A DNA stretch of 47,429 nucleotides from Desulfobacterales bacterium (GCA_030066155.1 JASJCE010000014.1:1-47429), one strand, 5' to 3'; numbered from the stretch's first letter, positions 16,152 through 24,033 are shown. Notes: generated by a model from the sequence alone, not told the origin. A program made the numbers and translations.

Positions 16152-16788
16152 TCTTGTTATCTTTCGTTTTAAGATTTAACTTGTCTGCCAGATCGTCAGA
16201 CATTCTCACTGCGATCTCCAACAGGACCTCAGCAAACGAGGAGCGGTCGACCTTGTTCGCACGCAACTCATCTGCAGCCTGATCGAGTGCCAGCGAGGCT
16301 TTTTTATCTTTTTCCCGAATTTCCGCCGATAACGTTTTGTTCAGCTCCAGCAGCTGCTGCCGCAATTCCCGCGAATCTTTTATTTGAACCTGTTCCAGCC
16401 GGTCAATACTTTTGGTAATGGATTGGGAGGCCTCTTTAATTTCCCCGGCCAAATTTTTATCCGATTCCGCCCGTGAATCCTGCTCACTCTTCAGCCGGGC
16501 ATCCATTGACTCCATTTCTTTGTTAACGTACTGCTCAAGCGAATCGAACCGCTTGCCCATCTCATCCTGCAGGTCGCTGATCTCTTTCAATATACGCTGT
16601 TCCAGACGTTGGAAGCGGCTCTCATAGTCGCGCATCTGATTTCCAAATATGATATCTCTGATTTTGTCAACGCTGCCGGTGTCGGCTGCCTCCGGGCCGG
16701 AGTATTGCAGACCGTTCTCTTCCAGGGGCACGGGATTACTTTTCATCTTTGGACTGGCCGGTTTCTTTTTCTTTGTCGTTTTGCTCAC
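16144..16788 (-). CDS. Coiled-coil protein, partner of the OmpA-type protein
   Basis: This is a 214-residue hydrophilic protein with no membrane segment. A basic N-terminus (KTTKKKKPASPKMK) leads to SVDKIRDIIFGNQMRDYESRFQRLEQRI (about 39-67), followed by long heptad-patterned coiled coil to about residue 175 and a short C-terminal helical unit. The segment VDKIRDIIFG resembles LEKLRDLLLRP in the OmpA-type protein, including the following helix that starts with aromatic or polar residues. A shared docking motif is possible. It is translationally coupled to the next gene. No enzymatic domain is seen. Confidence 0.75.
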   Translation of the reverse strand: MSKTTKKKKPASPKMKSNPVPLEENGLQYSGPEAADTGSVDKIRDIIFGNQMRDYESRFQRLEQRILKEISDLQDEMGKRFDSLEQYVNKEMESMDARLKSEQDSRAESDKNLAGEIKEASQSITKSIDRLEQVQIKDSRELRQQLLELNKTLSAEIREKDKKASLALDQAADELRANKVDRSSFAEVLLEIAVRMSDDLADKLNLKTKDNKNE

Positions 16789-17107
16789 AGTAATGTCTCC
16801 TTTCTGTTGTCAATTCCCGTCAAAGACCTCATGGAACCGGTCGATTCAGCCTAACCCATTTATATATTAACGATATTATGTAAGCCAAGGAAATCAACTT
16901 TGCAAGCGAATTCATATCCGGCATACCCTAACCCAAACAGCACAGCCATCTGACGGATCATTTGATTCTTGTATTTTTCATCATTTTACGTTAGTCAGAC
17001 ATGGATCTGATCCGGGTTCGGTCACTTAGGACCGGCTGATATTGCAGTTTTCGTATTGTTGGTCTTCGAAAAAATATAGAATACTACTGCTTATATGTTG
17101 AGACGCC
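16789..17107. other. Divergent intergenic region between the OmpA/coiled-coil operon and the GTPase operon
   Basis: This gap must hold both divergent promoters. A 5-bp inverted repeat, CGGTC-ACTTAG-GACCG, lies at 17019-17034. AAAGGAG precedes the coiled-coil gene on the minus strand. No -24/-12 element with correct spacing was found here and no gene is seen. Confidence 0.4.
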
Positions 17108-17641
17108 ATGAACTCGATCAAGAAGAAAATTTGTTTGCTAGGTTCCTTTGCGGTCGGTAAAACCAGTCTTGTCGAACGCTTTGTTCACGACCGTTTTGAA
17201 GACAAATATTTGACTACCGTCGGGGTCAAGATCAGCAGCAAACGAATGCCCCCGGTCGAAAGCCCCGGCATTGCGCGTTTAGTTCAGCACACCTTTCTGA
17301 TCTGGGATATCGCCGGGCTCGAAAAATTCGACAGTGTGGCCATGAATTATTTCCGGGGCGCCGCCGGCGCCCTGGCAGTGGCCGATTTGACGGTTCCGGA
17401 GACTATTGATCGGTTGCATGAGTTTTGCGAAAAATTTCTGTCGGTCAATCCCCGGGCCGCGCTTCTGATACTGGGCAACAAGGTTGACCTTTTCCAAAGC
17501 GATCAAATCATCATTTCCAATCTCGCAAAAGCTGCTCGTGCCTTTTCCAGTGATTATCTGCTGACCAGCGCCAAAACCGGACGCCACGTAGAGAAGGCGT
17601 TTGGGGAGTTGTCAAAAAAAATCGGCTCTGAAGATGGATGA
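17108..17641 (+). CDS. Ras/Rab-like small GTPase
   Basis: This is a 177-residue single-domain GTPase of the Ras superfamily. G1 is GSFAVGKTS (12-20), the switch I Thr lies in TTVGV (36-40), G3 is WDIAGLEKF (66-74), G4 is NKVD (124-127) and G5 is TSAK (153-156). In G3 the catalytic Gln of DTAGQE is Leu71, a change that in Ras blocks GTP hydrolysis. There is no C-terminal prenylation motif, as expected for a bacterium. Its stop codon overlaps the start of the sigma-54 activator gene. A head-to-head neighbour carries a predicted roadblock-like domain, the partner type of MglA-like GTPases. Function in polarity, motility or envelope control is inferred. Confidence 0.9.
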   Translation: MNSIKKKICLLGSFAVGKTSLVERFVHDRFEDKYLTTVGVKISSKRMPPVESPGIARLVQHTFLIWDIAGLEKFDSVAMNYFRGAAGALAVADLTVPETIDRLHEFCEKFLSVNPRAALLILGNKVDLFQSDQIIISNLAKAARAFSSDYLLTSAKTGRHVEKAFGELSKKIGSEDG

Positions 17642-18992
17642 GAATTTTACTCGCCTGCTGGCATCAAAAAAAATGGGCTTGCTGATATTCGATCGGCAGT
17701 TCAAAATCCTTCAAATCGATCGATGCGGCGAGAAGTTTCTTGACACTCTCGGTGAGGCGGCTGTCAGAGATAATCTGCTGTCCACTCTTCCGGAATTCAT
17801 CGGCAGTGAAGAAGACATTCAAAAAGTTCTGCTTGGAAAGAAAAAAGAATATCGGCTTGACTACATCAATCGAGTTGACAGGGCCGGTGTCACCCGCTAT
17901 TTTCACCTGCTGGTTTTGCGGCATGTAGCATCCGAAGACGGCTTGCTGGTCATCGAAGACGTGAGCGAGAAAGGTCTTGCAATTCAGCAGGCAAACCAGC
18001 AGCGTTACGAATTATTTTTGCTGAAACACGACGAACAGTTTCGCAAAAAGCGGTTGTACGAAAGTATTATCGGTAAATCTCCGGCAATCAAAGCCGTCAG
18101 GCATTTGATTCAGAAACTGAGCGGGGCGCCGAAAGCGACAGTATTGATCGTCGGCGAGACCGGCACCGGAAAAAGCCACACCGCCCGTGTGATTCACGAC
18201 AGCACCACCCCCGGGGAACCCCCTTTTGTCGAAATAAACTGTGCGGCCCTGCCACAACATTTGATTGAATCAGAGCTATTCGGTTATGAGAAGGGAGCCT
18301 TCACCCATGCCGTCGCCCCCAAACGGGGTTTGCTGGAAGAGGCCCGGGAAGGGACCATCTTTTTGGATGAAATCGGTGAATTGCCCCTGAACGTGCAGTC
18401 AAAACTGCTGGCGGCGCTCGAAACCAAAAAATTTCGTCGTCTCGGAAGTACTGCCATGAATGAGGTAAATGCCAGATTCATTGCCGCAACCAATCGCGAT
18501 CTTCGGAAAGCGGTGGAAGATAAAACCTTTCGGGAAGACCTGTTTTACCGCCTGAATGTTGTGTCCCTGGATCTTCCGCCGTTGAGGACCATGGGTTCTG
18601 ACATTCTCTTGCTGGCAGATCACTTTATTAAAATTTTCAATGTTGAGTTGAAAAAGAAGGTCAAGGGAATCGATCCGGCAGCCCAGCAGATTCTGCTGAA
18701 CCATGCCTGGCCGGGAAACGTTCGCGAACTCAGCAACTGCCTGGAACGCGCTATGATTTTTATCGAGTCCGATTACATTCTGACATCCGATCTGGTCCTC
18801 TTCGAGCGCGATTCCTCAGGTCAGCGGCAATGGTCGGTTCCACCTGGAGGATTGGTACTCGATGATGTCGAACGCAACCTCATATCCTCGGCCCTGCAAC
18901 AAGCCGGCAACAATAAAAGCAAGGCTGCCCGCCTGCTCGGGTTAAGCCGCGATACCCTCAGGTACCGCATGGAAAAATACGGACTGGCGTAG
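17634..18992 (+). CDS. PAS-containing sigma-54-dependent activator (Fis family)
   Basis: This is a 452-residue enhancer-binding protein. An N-terminal PAS-like sensor (about 5-115; MGLLIFDRQFKILQIDRCGEKFL) is joined by a helix to the AAA+ domain (about 150-385). Walker A is GETGTGKS, Walker B is IFLDEIGELP, the sigma-54 contact loop reads GAFTHA instead of GAFTGA, and REDLFYRLNVVSLDLPPL and AWPGNVRELSNC follow. A Fis HTH (NKSKAARLLGLSRDTLRYRMEKYGL) ends the protein. I start at ATG 17634, which overlaps the GTPase stop codon; a TTG start at 17601 would add 11 residues but is less likely. Coupling to the GTPase suggests joint expression. A candidate target promoter lies at 19465. Confidence 0.92.
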   Translation: MDENFTRLLASKKMGLLIFDRQFKILQIDRCGEKFLDTLGEAAVRDNLLSTLPEFIGSEEDIQKVLLGKKKEYRLDYINRVDRAGVTRYFHLLVLRHVASEDGLLVIEDVSEKGLAIQQANQQRYELFLLKHDEQFRKKRLYESIIGKSPAIKAVRHLIQKLSGAPKATVLIVGETGTGKSHTARVIHDSTTPGEPPFVEINCAALPQHLIESELFGYEKGAFTHAVAPKRGLLEEAREGTIFLDEIGELPLNVQSKLLAALETKKFRRLGSTAMNEVNARFIAATNRDLRKAVEDKTFREDLFYRLNVVSLDLPPLRTMGSDILLLADHFIKIFNVELKKKVKGIDPAAQQILLNHAWPGNVRELSNCLERAMIFIESDYILTSDLVLFERDSSGQRQWSVPPGGLVLDDVERNLISSALQQAGNNKSKAARLLGLSRDTLRYRMEKYGLA

Positions 18993-19079
18993 TAAAATCC
19001 GGGGCCAGAGGGGTAGGTTCTGGACCATTCCATAGGAATTTAAGACTTAATTACCTCGACCGGCTGTGTTCAGGTTTCG

Positions 19080-19241
19080 GGTGTCAGGTTTCAGGTTTCA
19101 AAAAAGATTTCAGCCCGTTTGATCAAAGGTCTTCATCAAAGCATTGTCTTTCTCCGGCGGTGGTCTTCAGTTTTACCTCTGATAGGTTTCATAGATTAAG
19201 AATCGGTGCTCACCGAAACCTGAAACCTGAAACCTGACACC
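19080..19241. repeat. GAAACCT heptamer arrays as a perfect inverted pair
   Basis: GGTGTCAGGTTTCAGGTTTC (19080-19099) is the exact reverse complement of the sequence at 19222-19241. The arms are 7-bp periodic and enclose 122 bp of non-repeated sequence. The 18993-19646 gap holds this element and the promoter at 19465; no convincing gene was found. Confidence 0.85.
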
Positions 19242-19464
19242 TTTAACAGATTGGGCCTGTGCTATAGCCATTTGTCTTTGACCGGATTCCAGGGACTATG
19301 TTTTCATTGTTGACCAAATCGGGACTCGATATGGGTCAAATGCACCAGGTCCGGTGAAATCACCTAAATCCAAGCCTTATTCCGCCTGCTGCAATTATTC
19401 TCCCTGAAAAATAAAACAAATAATATCAAATAACTATGGTGGTCAAACGTCCATCAATTTGATT

Positions 19465-19480
19465 TGGTAAGCATTTTGCT
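19465..19480 (+). promoter_or_regulatory. Sigma-54 (-24/-12) promoter upstream of the helix-hairpin-helix protein
   Basis: TGGTAAGCATTTTGCT has correctly spaced GG and GC and differs from the ald promoter at two bases. It lies 167 bp before the 19647 gene and downstream of a sigma-54 activator gene. The long leader carries an AAAGGAGGAG at about 19600 not followed by a convincing gene. Confidence 0.65.
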
Positions 19481-19646
19481 CTGTGAAGGGGGTGAAGACG
19501 GATTTTAATTGCGCTGGTTTGAAGCCATTGGCCGGCAATAATATGCTGACAAAAAAGAGCCAATGCCGGATCACGCGGAACAGATGAAAGACAACCGGCA
19601 TAAAAGGAGGAGTAAATAGGCGGAGGTTCTTAAGGGGTGACTCAAA

Positions 19647-20168
19647 ATGTTTTACCTTCCAGTCCAGACTCTCTTTTGGATCGTCCTGGCGATGGTTTTC
19701 GGCATCATTGCCGGATGGCTGTTGCGGAAATCGTCCGCCAGGAAAATTCAAAAGGAGCTGGATAATCTACATCGCAAAATATCAAATCGAGAGAAAAAAA
19801 TAGTATCTCTTAGAAGAGATTTGGATCAATGCCGGGCGACTCTGAAGGCTTACAAGGCGGATATGGAGGAAGCCTGCCGGCCGAGCCTTGTCCCACAGCT
19901 GCCAGTTTGCGTGCCGCCGGCCAGTGCATTTGAAGCCGACGATTTAAAGAAGATTTCCGGTGTAGGCCCGGCCCTGGAGGGCAAGCTGAATGCGCTGAAT
20001 ATTTACACTTACGAGCAGATGGCTGCGTTGACCCCTGATGTGATCAGTGAATTGGCGAAAGCCCTGGAATCCATATCGGGTCATATGGTTCAGGAAGACT
20101 GGATCGGACAGGCGCAAAAAATACTCAGATCCCGGGCGCAGCAAAATGGTAAACAACCCATAGATTAG
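19647..20168 (+). CDS. Membrane-anchored coiled-coil protein with helix-hairpin-helix domain
   Basis: This is a 173-residue protein with one N-terminal membrane span (about 5-26, LFWIVLAMVFGIIAGWLL), a coiled coil (about 32-75) and a C-terminal helix-hairpin-helix unit: DDLKKISGVGPALEGKLNALNIYTYEQMAALTPDVI, ending EDWIGQAQKIL. The same C-terminal unit occurs in many small proteins and in some NADH-dehydrogenase-linked proteins, where its role is unclear. It probably faces the cytoplasm. AAGGGGTGA precedes the ATG. The sigma-54 promoter upstream and the adjacent activator suggest it is a regulated target of the GTPase neighbourhood, which is inference. Confidence 0.8.
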   Translation: MFYLPVQTLFWIVLAMVFGIIAGWLLRKSSARKIQKELDNLHRKISNREKKIVSLRRDLDQCRATLKAYKADMEEACRPSLVPQLPVCVPPASAFEADDLKKISGVGPALEGKLNALNIYTYEQMAALTPDVISELAKALESISGHMVQEDWIGQAQKILRSRAQQNGKQPID

Positions 20169-20288
20169 AATCAGATCTAAATCCGACAACACCCGGTACT
20201 CCGTGATTTTTTATATATACCCTTTTGTTGCAATAAAAATTACGCCTAACTTTAGAGAGTCTTAGGAAAACCCTTGCTGTAACATACT

Positions 20289-20380
20289 GATGCTCGATAC
20301 TGGTTTCTGGATGCTCGATGTTTCTTGACGCCACCAAGGGTGTCCTACAGGTTATCGAGTATCCAGAATCCAGAATCAGT
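20289..20380. repeat. Heptamer arrays, GATACTG/GATGCTC words, inverted pair
   Basis: GATGCTC, GATACTG, GTTTCTG and GATGCTC run in 7-bp steps at about 20290-20320. At 20353-20380 the complementary strand carries GATTCTG, GATTCTG and GATACTC. About 30 bp of other sequence lie between. The 20169-20540 gap holds nothing else that I recognise. Confidence 0.75.
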
Positions 20381-20540
20381 CTTTTGATGGCAACTACTTC
20401 GCATATAACGGTAACGCTGGTTTGATTGAATTTATGCAACGTTAGGGTATAGGTTTAGCCGGATTTCACTCTCCTTGAGGATATTTCTGGAAAACAAGGC
20501 TTGGCGGATTGATTAATTTTACTTCGCAAATTTTTGGGTT

Positions 20541-20807
20541 CTATGCGGCCGGGTCCGATGCCTGGTGATGGTAGTTGGATGGGGACAACTTCGGTGGGCT
20601 GTCGGATTTTTCACCGCCTTTTAATTTAAGCCGGTAAACTCCGTGGGGCGTTTTGATTTCATTTCCCTGAATCATTTCTCTGATCGCCGGGGTCACTTTT
20701 TTATAAGATCGGTAAAGTTCATCCATGAGTTCGAGTTCGGATATTTCCTGCCACTCATCCTCCTCTTCAAATTTCGCCTCATATAGAGGCATCGAAAACG
20801 ACAACAT
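20541..20807 (-). CDS. Small protein under a GEMM-I riboswitch
   Basis: This is an 88-residue soluble protein of unknown family. The central part is acidic and helical (AKFEEEDEWQEISELELMDELYRSYKKVTPAIREMIQG), followed by a likely strand pair (EIKTPHGVYRLKLKGG) and a low-complexity tail. I start at ATG 20807, with GAGAGGGG 8-12 nt upstream; an ATG at 20792 lacks any ribosome site. The strong point is context: a cyclic-dinucleotide aptamer, a terminator and a good promoter line up directly upstream on the same strand. Its expression should therefore respond to a cyclic dinucleotide. No function can be assigned. Confidence 0.75.
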   Translation of the reverse strand: MLSFSMPLYEAKFEEEDEWQEISELELMDELYRSYKKVTPAIREMIQGNEIKTPHGVYRLKLKGGEKSDSPPKLSPSNYHHQASDPAA

Positions 20808-20849
20808 CCCGCTGGATCCCCTCTCATCCTATTTCAGAAATCACAAAGC

Positions 20850-20896
20850 CCAAAAAATTAAAAAGCCGGATGACCCGACTTCGGTTACCCGGCTTT
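20850..20896 (-). terminator. Terminator/expression platform of the GEMM-I riboswitch
   Basis: On the minus strand AAAGCCGG and CCGGCTTT close a hairpin whose interior can pair further (GTAACC...), followed by a T-rich tract ending TTTTTAATTTTTT. It lies directly downstream of the aptamer and 40 bp before the 88-residue gene, as expected for a transcriptional on/off switch. Confidence 0.8.
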
Positions 20897-20899
20897 ACA

Positions 20900-20986
20900 A
20901 ACGCAATCCGATGGCAACCTCGGCCGCCTTGCAAAGAGGCCCGTTGGCTTTCCGTCCCTGCCTCTCGACAGGTTTGGCTTTTTCAT
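20900..20986 (-). ncRNA. GEMM-I riboswitch aptamer (c-di-GMP-I/cGAMP class)
   Basis: Read on the minus strand, GCCAAACC, TCGAGAGG, GGGACGGAAAGCC, CGGGCCT, AGGCGGCC and GAGGTTGCCA appear in the order and spacing of the GEMM-I consensus. The A's of GGACGNAAAGCC and the C of GGTTGCC that contact ligand in the Vc2 structure are present. Two canonical bases differ: GCAAACC is CCAAACC after the first G, and GACGCAAAG is GACGGAAAG. Position 20 by my Vc2 alignment, which distinguishes c-di-GMP (G) from cGAMP (A) classes, appears to be C, so ligand preference cannot be predicted. Confidence 0.88.
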
Positions 20987-21019
20987 GGATAAAAAACGAC
21001 TTGGTTAAAATAATAATTT

Positions 21020-21048
21020 AGTTTATCAGAGCCTCGCATCCCCGTCAA
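21020..21048 (-). promoter_or_regulatory. Sigma-70 promoter of the riboswitch transcript
   Basis: On the minus strand TTGACG (21048-21043) and TAAACT (21025-21020) are separated by exactly 17 bp. Transcription would begin near 21013, just upstream of the aptamer. Confidence 0.55.
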
Positions 21049-21172
21049 TTGCCAATCTGAAATTTGCAAAGTCCCGGATCGTAATTAATATCGGTTAAAT
21101 GCGGTCAAAATTTAGGAATTAAATGCTGGATTCTCCGGACCAGAAAAACCGGAGTTCGAAGGTTGGTATAAA

Positions 21173-21877
21173 ATGGCAACAATTTTAGCGGTTTCGGCAC
21201 ATCCCGACGATGAAACTCTGTTTGCCGGCGGAACGTTGGCGAAGTGGTCCGAGGCAGGCCACAACGTTTATATACTGGAGACCACACGCGGTGAGGGCGG
21301 TGAGGTGGGCGAGCCAGCATTGACGACTCAGGAGAATCTCGGGCCGTTTCGGGAGCGGGAGGTGCGCAAAGCAGCTGAAGCCCTGGGTGCTCGCGAAATC
21401 TATTTTCTGCCGTTTATCGATCCCCACATGGAAATCAATGGTATTGCCCGTCGCATCAGCGAGCCGTTGGACGTTTTCGTCGACGCGATCACCAGGTTCA
21501 TCAAGCAAATTCAGCCTGATGTCGTTCTTACCCACGGCTCCAACGGCGAATACGGCCATCCACAGCACATTTACACGCATGAAGCGACGCGTTTGGCAAT
21601 GACCAACGGGGCCGGAAAAACCGCCTTGCTGAGCTGGTCAGCATGGTATGAATCACCGAAGCGACAGCGCGTGTTAAATCGGAATGACCGCGCGGATATA
21701 ATTCACGACATCGGCCCCTGGCTGGAAAAGAAGGTAGCCGCCGCTCTCTGCCACAGAACCCAGCACGCCATGTTTCTGCGCAACACGGGAGCGCCGTCGG
21801 TATCTGCCATGATCTGGCCGGTTGAAACTTTCCACATCTGGCAGGGGAAATTGCCGGCAGGGTTGAAACTATGTTAA
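21173..21877 (+). CDS. PIG-L (LmbE) family N-acetylglucosamine-type deacetylase
   Basis: This is a 234-residue zinc-dependent deacetylase of the LmbE/PIG-L family, which removes acetyl groups from GlcNAc-linked small molecules or other amides. The metal-binding motif AHPDDE is at residues 9-14 and the partner His lies in LTHGSNGEYGHPQHIYTHEA (about 120-140). TTRGEGGEVGEP near 40-50 matches the substrate loop. The relation to bacillithiol-type BshB enzymes is possible, but no other thiol-biosynthesis gene is present. The gene overlaps the convergent M20 peptidase gene by 4 bp. GGTATAAA before the ATG gives only a weak ribosome site. Confidence 0.92.
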   Translation: MATILAVSAHPDDETLFAGGTLAKWSEAGHNVYILETTRGEGGEVGEPALTTQENLGPFREREVRKAAEALGAREIYFLPFIDPHMEINGIARRISEPLDVFVDAITRFIKQIQPDVVLTHGSNGEYGHPQHIYTHEATRLAMTNGAGKTALLSWSAWYESPKRQRVLNRNDRADIIHDIGPWLEKKVAAALCHRTQHAMFLRNTGAPSVSAMIWPVETFHIWQGKLPAGLKLC

Positions 21878-23037
21878 TAGGTGATCCGGCCTTCTGAAAA
21901 GGCGGTGACGATTTCGCACATGAGATGTAAATTAGGGACAATACTATCCAACTCGATGAACTCATCTTTACTGTGAACCGAGCCGCCGCGAATTCCCATG
22001 GCATCAATGGTTGGAATTCCCAGTGCAGCAGTGAAATTGCCGTCAGAGCATCCCCCCGTGTGTGTCAGGGTCATCTCAAGCCCGATTGATTTGCCAATAA
22101 CGGCTATCTGTTCCCATAATTTCTGGGTCGTTTCCGAAGGTGCCATGGGCGGACGATTGATGCCGCCGATCGTTTCTACCCGCACACCCGGAGTATGGAT
22201 ATTGCTGCTCAGGGCCCGCAAACCGCTCTCGATTCTCCGGCCTTCATCTTCATTGGTAATCCGCACATTCACACTGGCCTTGGCATAATCCGGAATCACA
22301 TTATCAGCCGTTCCACCGGAGATTACCGTAACATTCACCGTACTGCCCCGGTCGCTTCGGTCTAATTTTTGGACGGCCAGGATTTGATGGGCCAATTCGA
22401 CTACCGCGTTGGCGCCGTCCTCCGGCGAAGCGCCGGCATGAGACGCCTTCCCATGGCAGATGACATCGAAATTACCGCCACCTTTGCGCTGCAGGACCCG
22501 CTCGCCGGTGGTGCGCCAGGGTTCAAAAACGAAGACACAGCGGCTATTTTGTGCCAGGCCTTCATACCAGGGTCGAGAGGCCCGCGATCCGATTTCTTCA
22601 TCGCTGTTGAATGCCATGGCAATTGAAATGTTGTCCGATACACCGGTTTGCTGCAGTATCTCAGCGGTATGCAGCATCGTCATCAGACCCCCTTTCATAT
22701 CGCATATCCCGGGGCCGAAGGCCCGGTCGCCATCCCGCGAGAAAGACCAGTCAGCGACAGTGCCCTGACCGAAAACCGTATCCATATGGCCGATAAACAG
22801 CAAATCGTACGCCGATTCATTTGAGTCCGCCGGTTTGTTGAGGACCTCCAGACAGGGTACGTTGCCGTTATCGAAGGAATGACGGGTCGCACGCCATCCA
22901 ATCTGTCGGAAGCGTTCCTGGAAAAAATCGCAAACAGCTTCCAGTCCGGGACGGTAGCCGCTGCCACTGTCAATATTTACAATTGTTTTAAGATCTTTCA
23001 GAAATATTTCGAACCGATCTTCAATAAGCTCACGCAT
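21874..23037 (-). CDS. M20-family metallopeptidase (glutamate carboxypeptidase-like)
   Basis: This is a 387-residue dizinc hydrolase of the M20/CPG2 group that removes C-terminal residues or acyl groups from peptides and amino acids. The metal ligands are seen in LLFIGHMDTVF (His, Asp), GPGICDMKGGL (bridging Asp), FNSDEEIGS (catalytic Glu-Glu), VFEPWR (Glu) and GSVHSKDEFI (His near the C-terminus). A lid dimerisation domain (about 175-290; GKASHAGASPEDGANAV) interrupts the catalytic domain as usual. No signal peptide is visible, so it is cytoplasmic. It neighbours a PIG-L hydrolase in convergent orientation and lies 1.1 kb from a peptide importer, which fits peptide use but is not proof. Confidence 0.93.
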   Translation of the reverse strand: MRELIEDRFEIFLKDLKTIVNIDSGSGYRPGLEAVCDFFQERFRQIGWRATRHSFDNGNVPCLEVLNKPADSNESAYDLLFIGHMDTVFGQGTVADWSFSRDGDRAFGPGICDMKGGLMTMLHTAEILQQTGVSDNISIAMAFNSDEEIGSRASRPWYEGLAQNSRCVFVFEPWRTTGERVLQRKGGGNFDVICHGKASHAGASPEDGANAVVELAHQILAVQKLDRSDRGSTVNVTVISGGTADNVIPDYAKASVNVRITNEDEGRRIESGLRALSSNIHTPGVRVETIGGINRPPMAPSETTQKLWEQIAVIGKSIGLEMTLTHTGGCSDGNFTAALGIPTIDAMGIRGGSVHSKDEFIELDSIVPNLHLMCEIVTAFSEGRITY

Positions 23038-23149
23038 CTCATCATTCTCCCTGAGTATATTAACGATAAAATCTCGGAATATCTTAAACCGACCCCCACA
23101 TCACGATGCAACGACGGTTAACACGGAAATTATCAGACCACAAGAAATA

Positions 23150-23215
23150 TCGTAAGGGTTCACCCTTCAGGGTTACCTGATGAACCCCAAACCCCTGAAC
23201 GGATACGAAGTATCT
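23150..23215 (+). other. Possible structured leader RNA upstream of the 251-residue protein gene
   Basis: GGGTTCA (23156-23162) can pair with TGAACCC (23181-23187), and GATAC-GAA-GTATC forms a second hairpin near 23202-23214. It does not match a riboswitch class I know. It could be an unrelated repeat. Confidence 0.3.
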
Positions 23216-23277
23216 ATGCTTGCAAAACCGTCTGAGGATGAGTAAGTAGAAACTTGTTACAAAAAAGGGGTATTGCG

Positions 23278-24033
23278 ATGACAGAGTCCTCAGGAAAACG
23301 AAATCAGATTAAGCCGGCGGGGCAGGCAACCCGCAAAGAGTTGATCCGACGCGAAATGCGCTTTGTTCTGCAGCAGGATATTCGGCGATTCACAAAACAG
23401 CTGCAGGCGCGACTGCTCGATGAGGGCTGCAATCTGCATCCGATTCTGGCTCGTTCGTTATTCTATGAGCACTTCGAACGCAGAATCGCGTTGGACTTAC
23501 CGGAGGAATTGCGGAGCCGCTTTGGCGAGAACCAATTGAAAACGATATCCGAATTCACCCATCCCCGTCATGAAAAAGCCGTTAAATATGCTGTGGGTCA
23601 CCTGCAGGATCCCGAAGCGAAAATTGCCGCTGCCATCCTGGATATTATTGAATTGCTTAAATTTAATTGGCGCCAAACGGCAAGCCTGTGCACTATCGGA
23701 TCCATTTCGGGAAATGATGAACTGGACAATCTCATAACCCAATTATCTAAATTAAACCCTGAGGGTTACCTGGTCCGCCATGGACGTCGTACAGTACATC
23801 GTCGCTTAAAAATCGCTATCGTGACGTCGCTGTTGCGTCATGTGCGTCAGCCGGATTTAGTTCGGGAAAAATTTGGCCGTCTGTCTCAAATCCTTCGAGA
23901 AATGGCTCATAACCCGACGCTATTCCCGGAATTGATGACAATGTTTCAGGAGCTGGTCCCGCATGCCTGGCTCGTGATCGCACAAACATTCTGGCGAACC
24001 TTGACGAATATGGACTATGAATCGCCAAAGTAA
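23278..24033 (+). CDS. Unknown helical protein, 251 residues
   Basis: I do not recognise this family. The protein is soluble, basic at its start (KRNQIKPAGQATRKELIRREMRFVLQQDIRRF) and almost entirely helical, with no Cys-rich or catalytic motif. Features include ILARSLFYEHFERRIALDLPEELRSRFGENQL, a middle part with AKIAAAILDIIELLKFNWRQTASLCTIGSISGNDELDNLITQL, and a terminal bundle ending WLVIAQTFWRTLTNMDYESPK. I start at ATG 23278 because AAAAAAGGGG lies just upstream; a TTG at 23254 would start before that site. It has no close operon partner. Codon use looks like the neighbours. Confidence 0.8.
   Translation: MTESSGKRNQIKPAGQATRKELIRREMRFVLQQDIRRFTKQLQARLLDEGCNLHPILARSLFYEHFERRIALDLPEELRSRFGENQLKTISEFTHPRHEKAVKYAVGHLQDPEAKIAAAILDIIELLKFNWRQTASLCTIGSISGNDELDNLITQLSKLNPEGYLVRHGRRTVHRRLKIAIVTSLLRHVRQPDLVREKFGRLSQILREMAHNPTLFPELMTMFQELVPHAWLVIAQTFWRTLTNMDYESPK

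Noticed and set aside
18993-19646. Hidden small gene before the helix-hairpin-helix gene
   Set aside because: Only very short frames (14-18 codons) without ribosome sites were found; the AAAGGAGGAG at about 19600 is not followed by a useful start.
20725-21021. Plus-strand reading frame over the riboswitch region
   Set aside because: It covers the antisense of the aptamer and terminator, whose structure explains the region better.
23177-23205. Hammerhead ribozyme core (CTGATGA)
   Set aside because: The matching GAAA core strand and stem II are missing, so the motif is probably chance.
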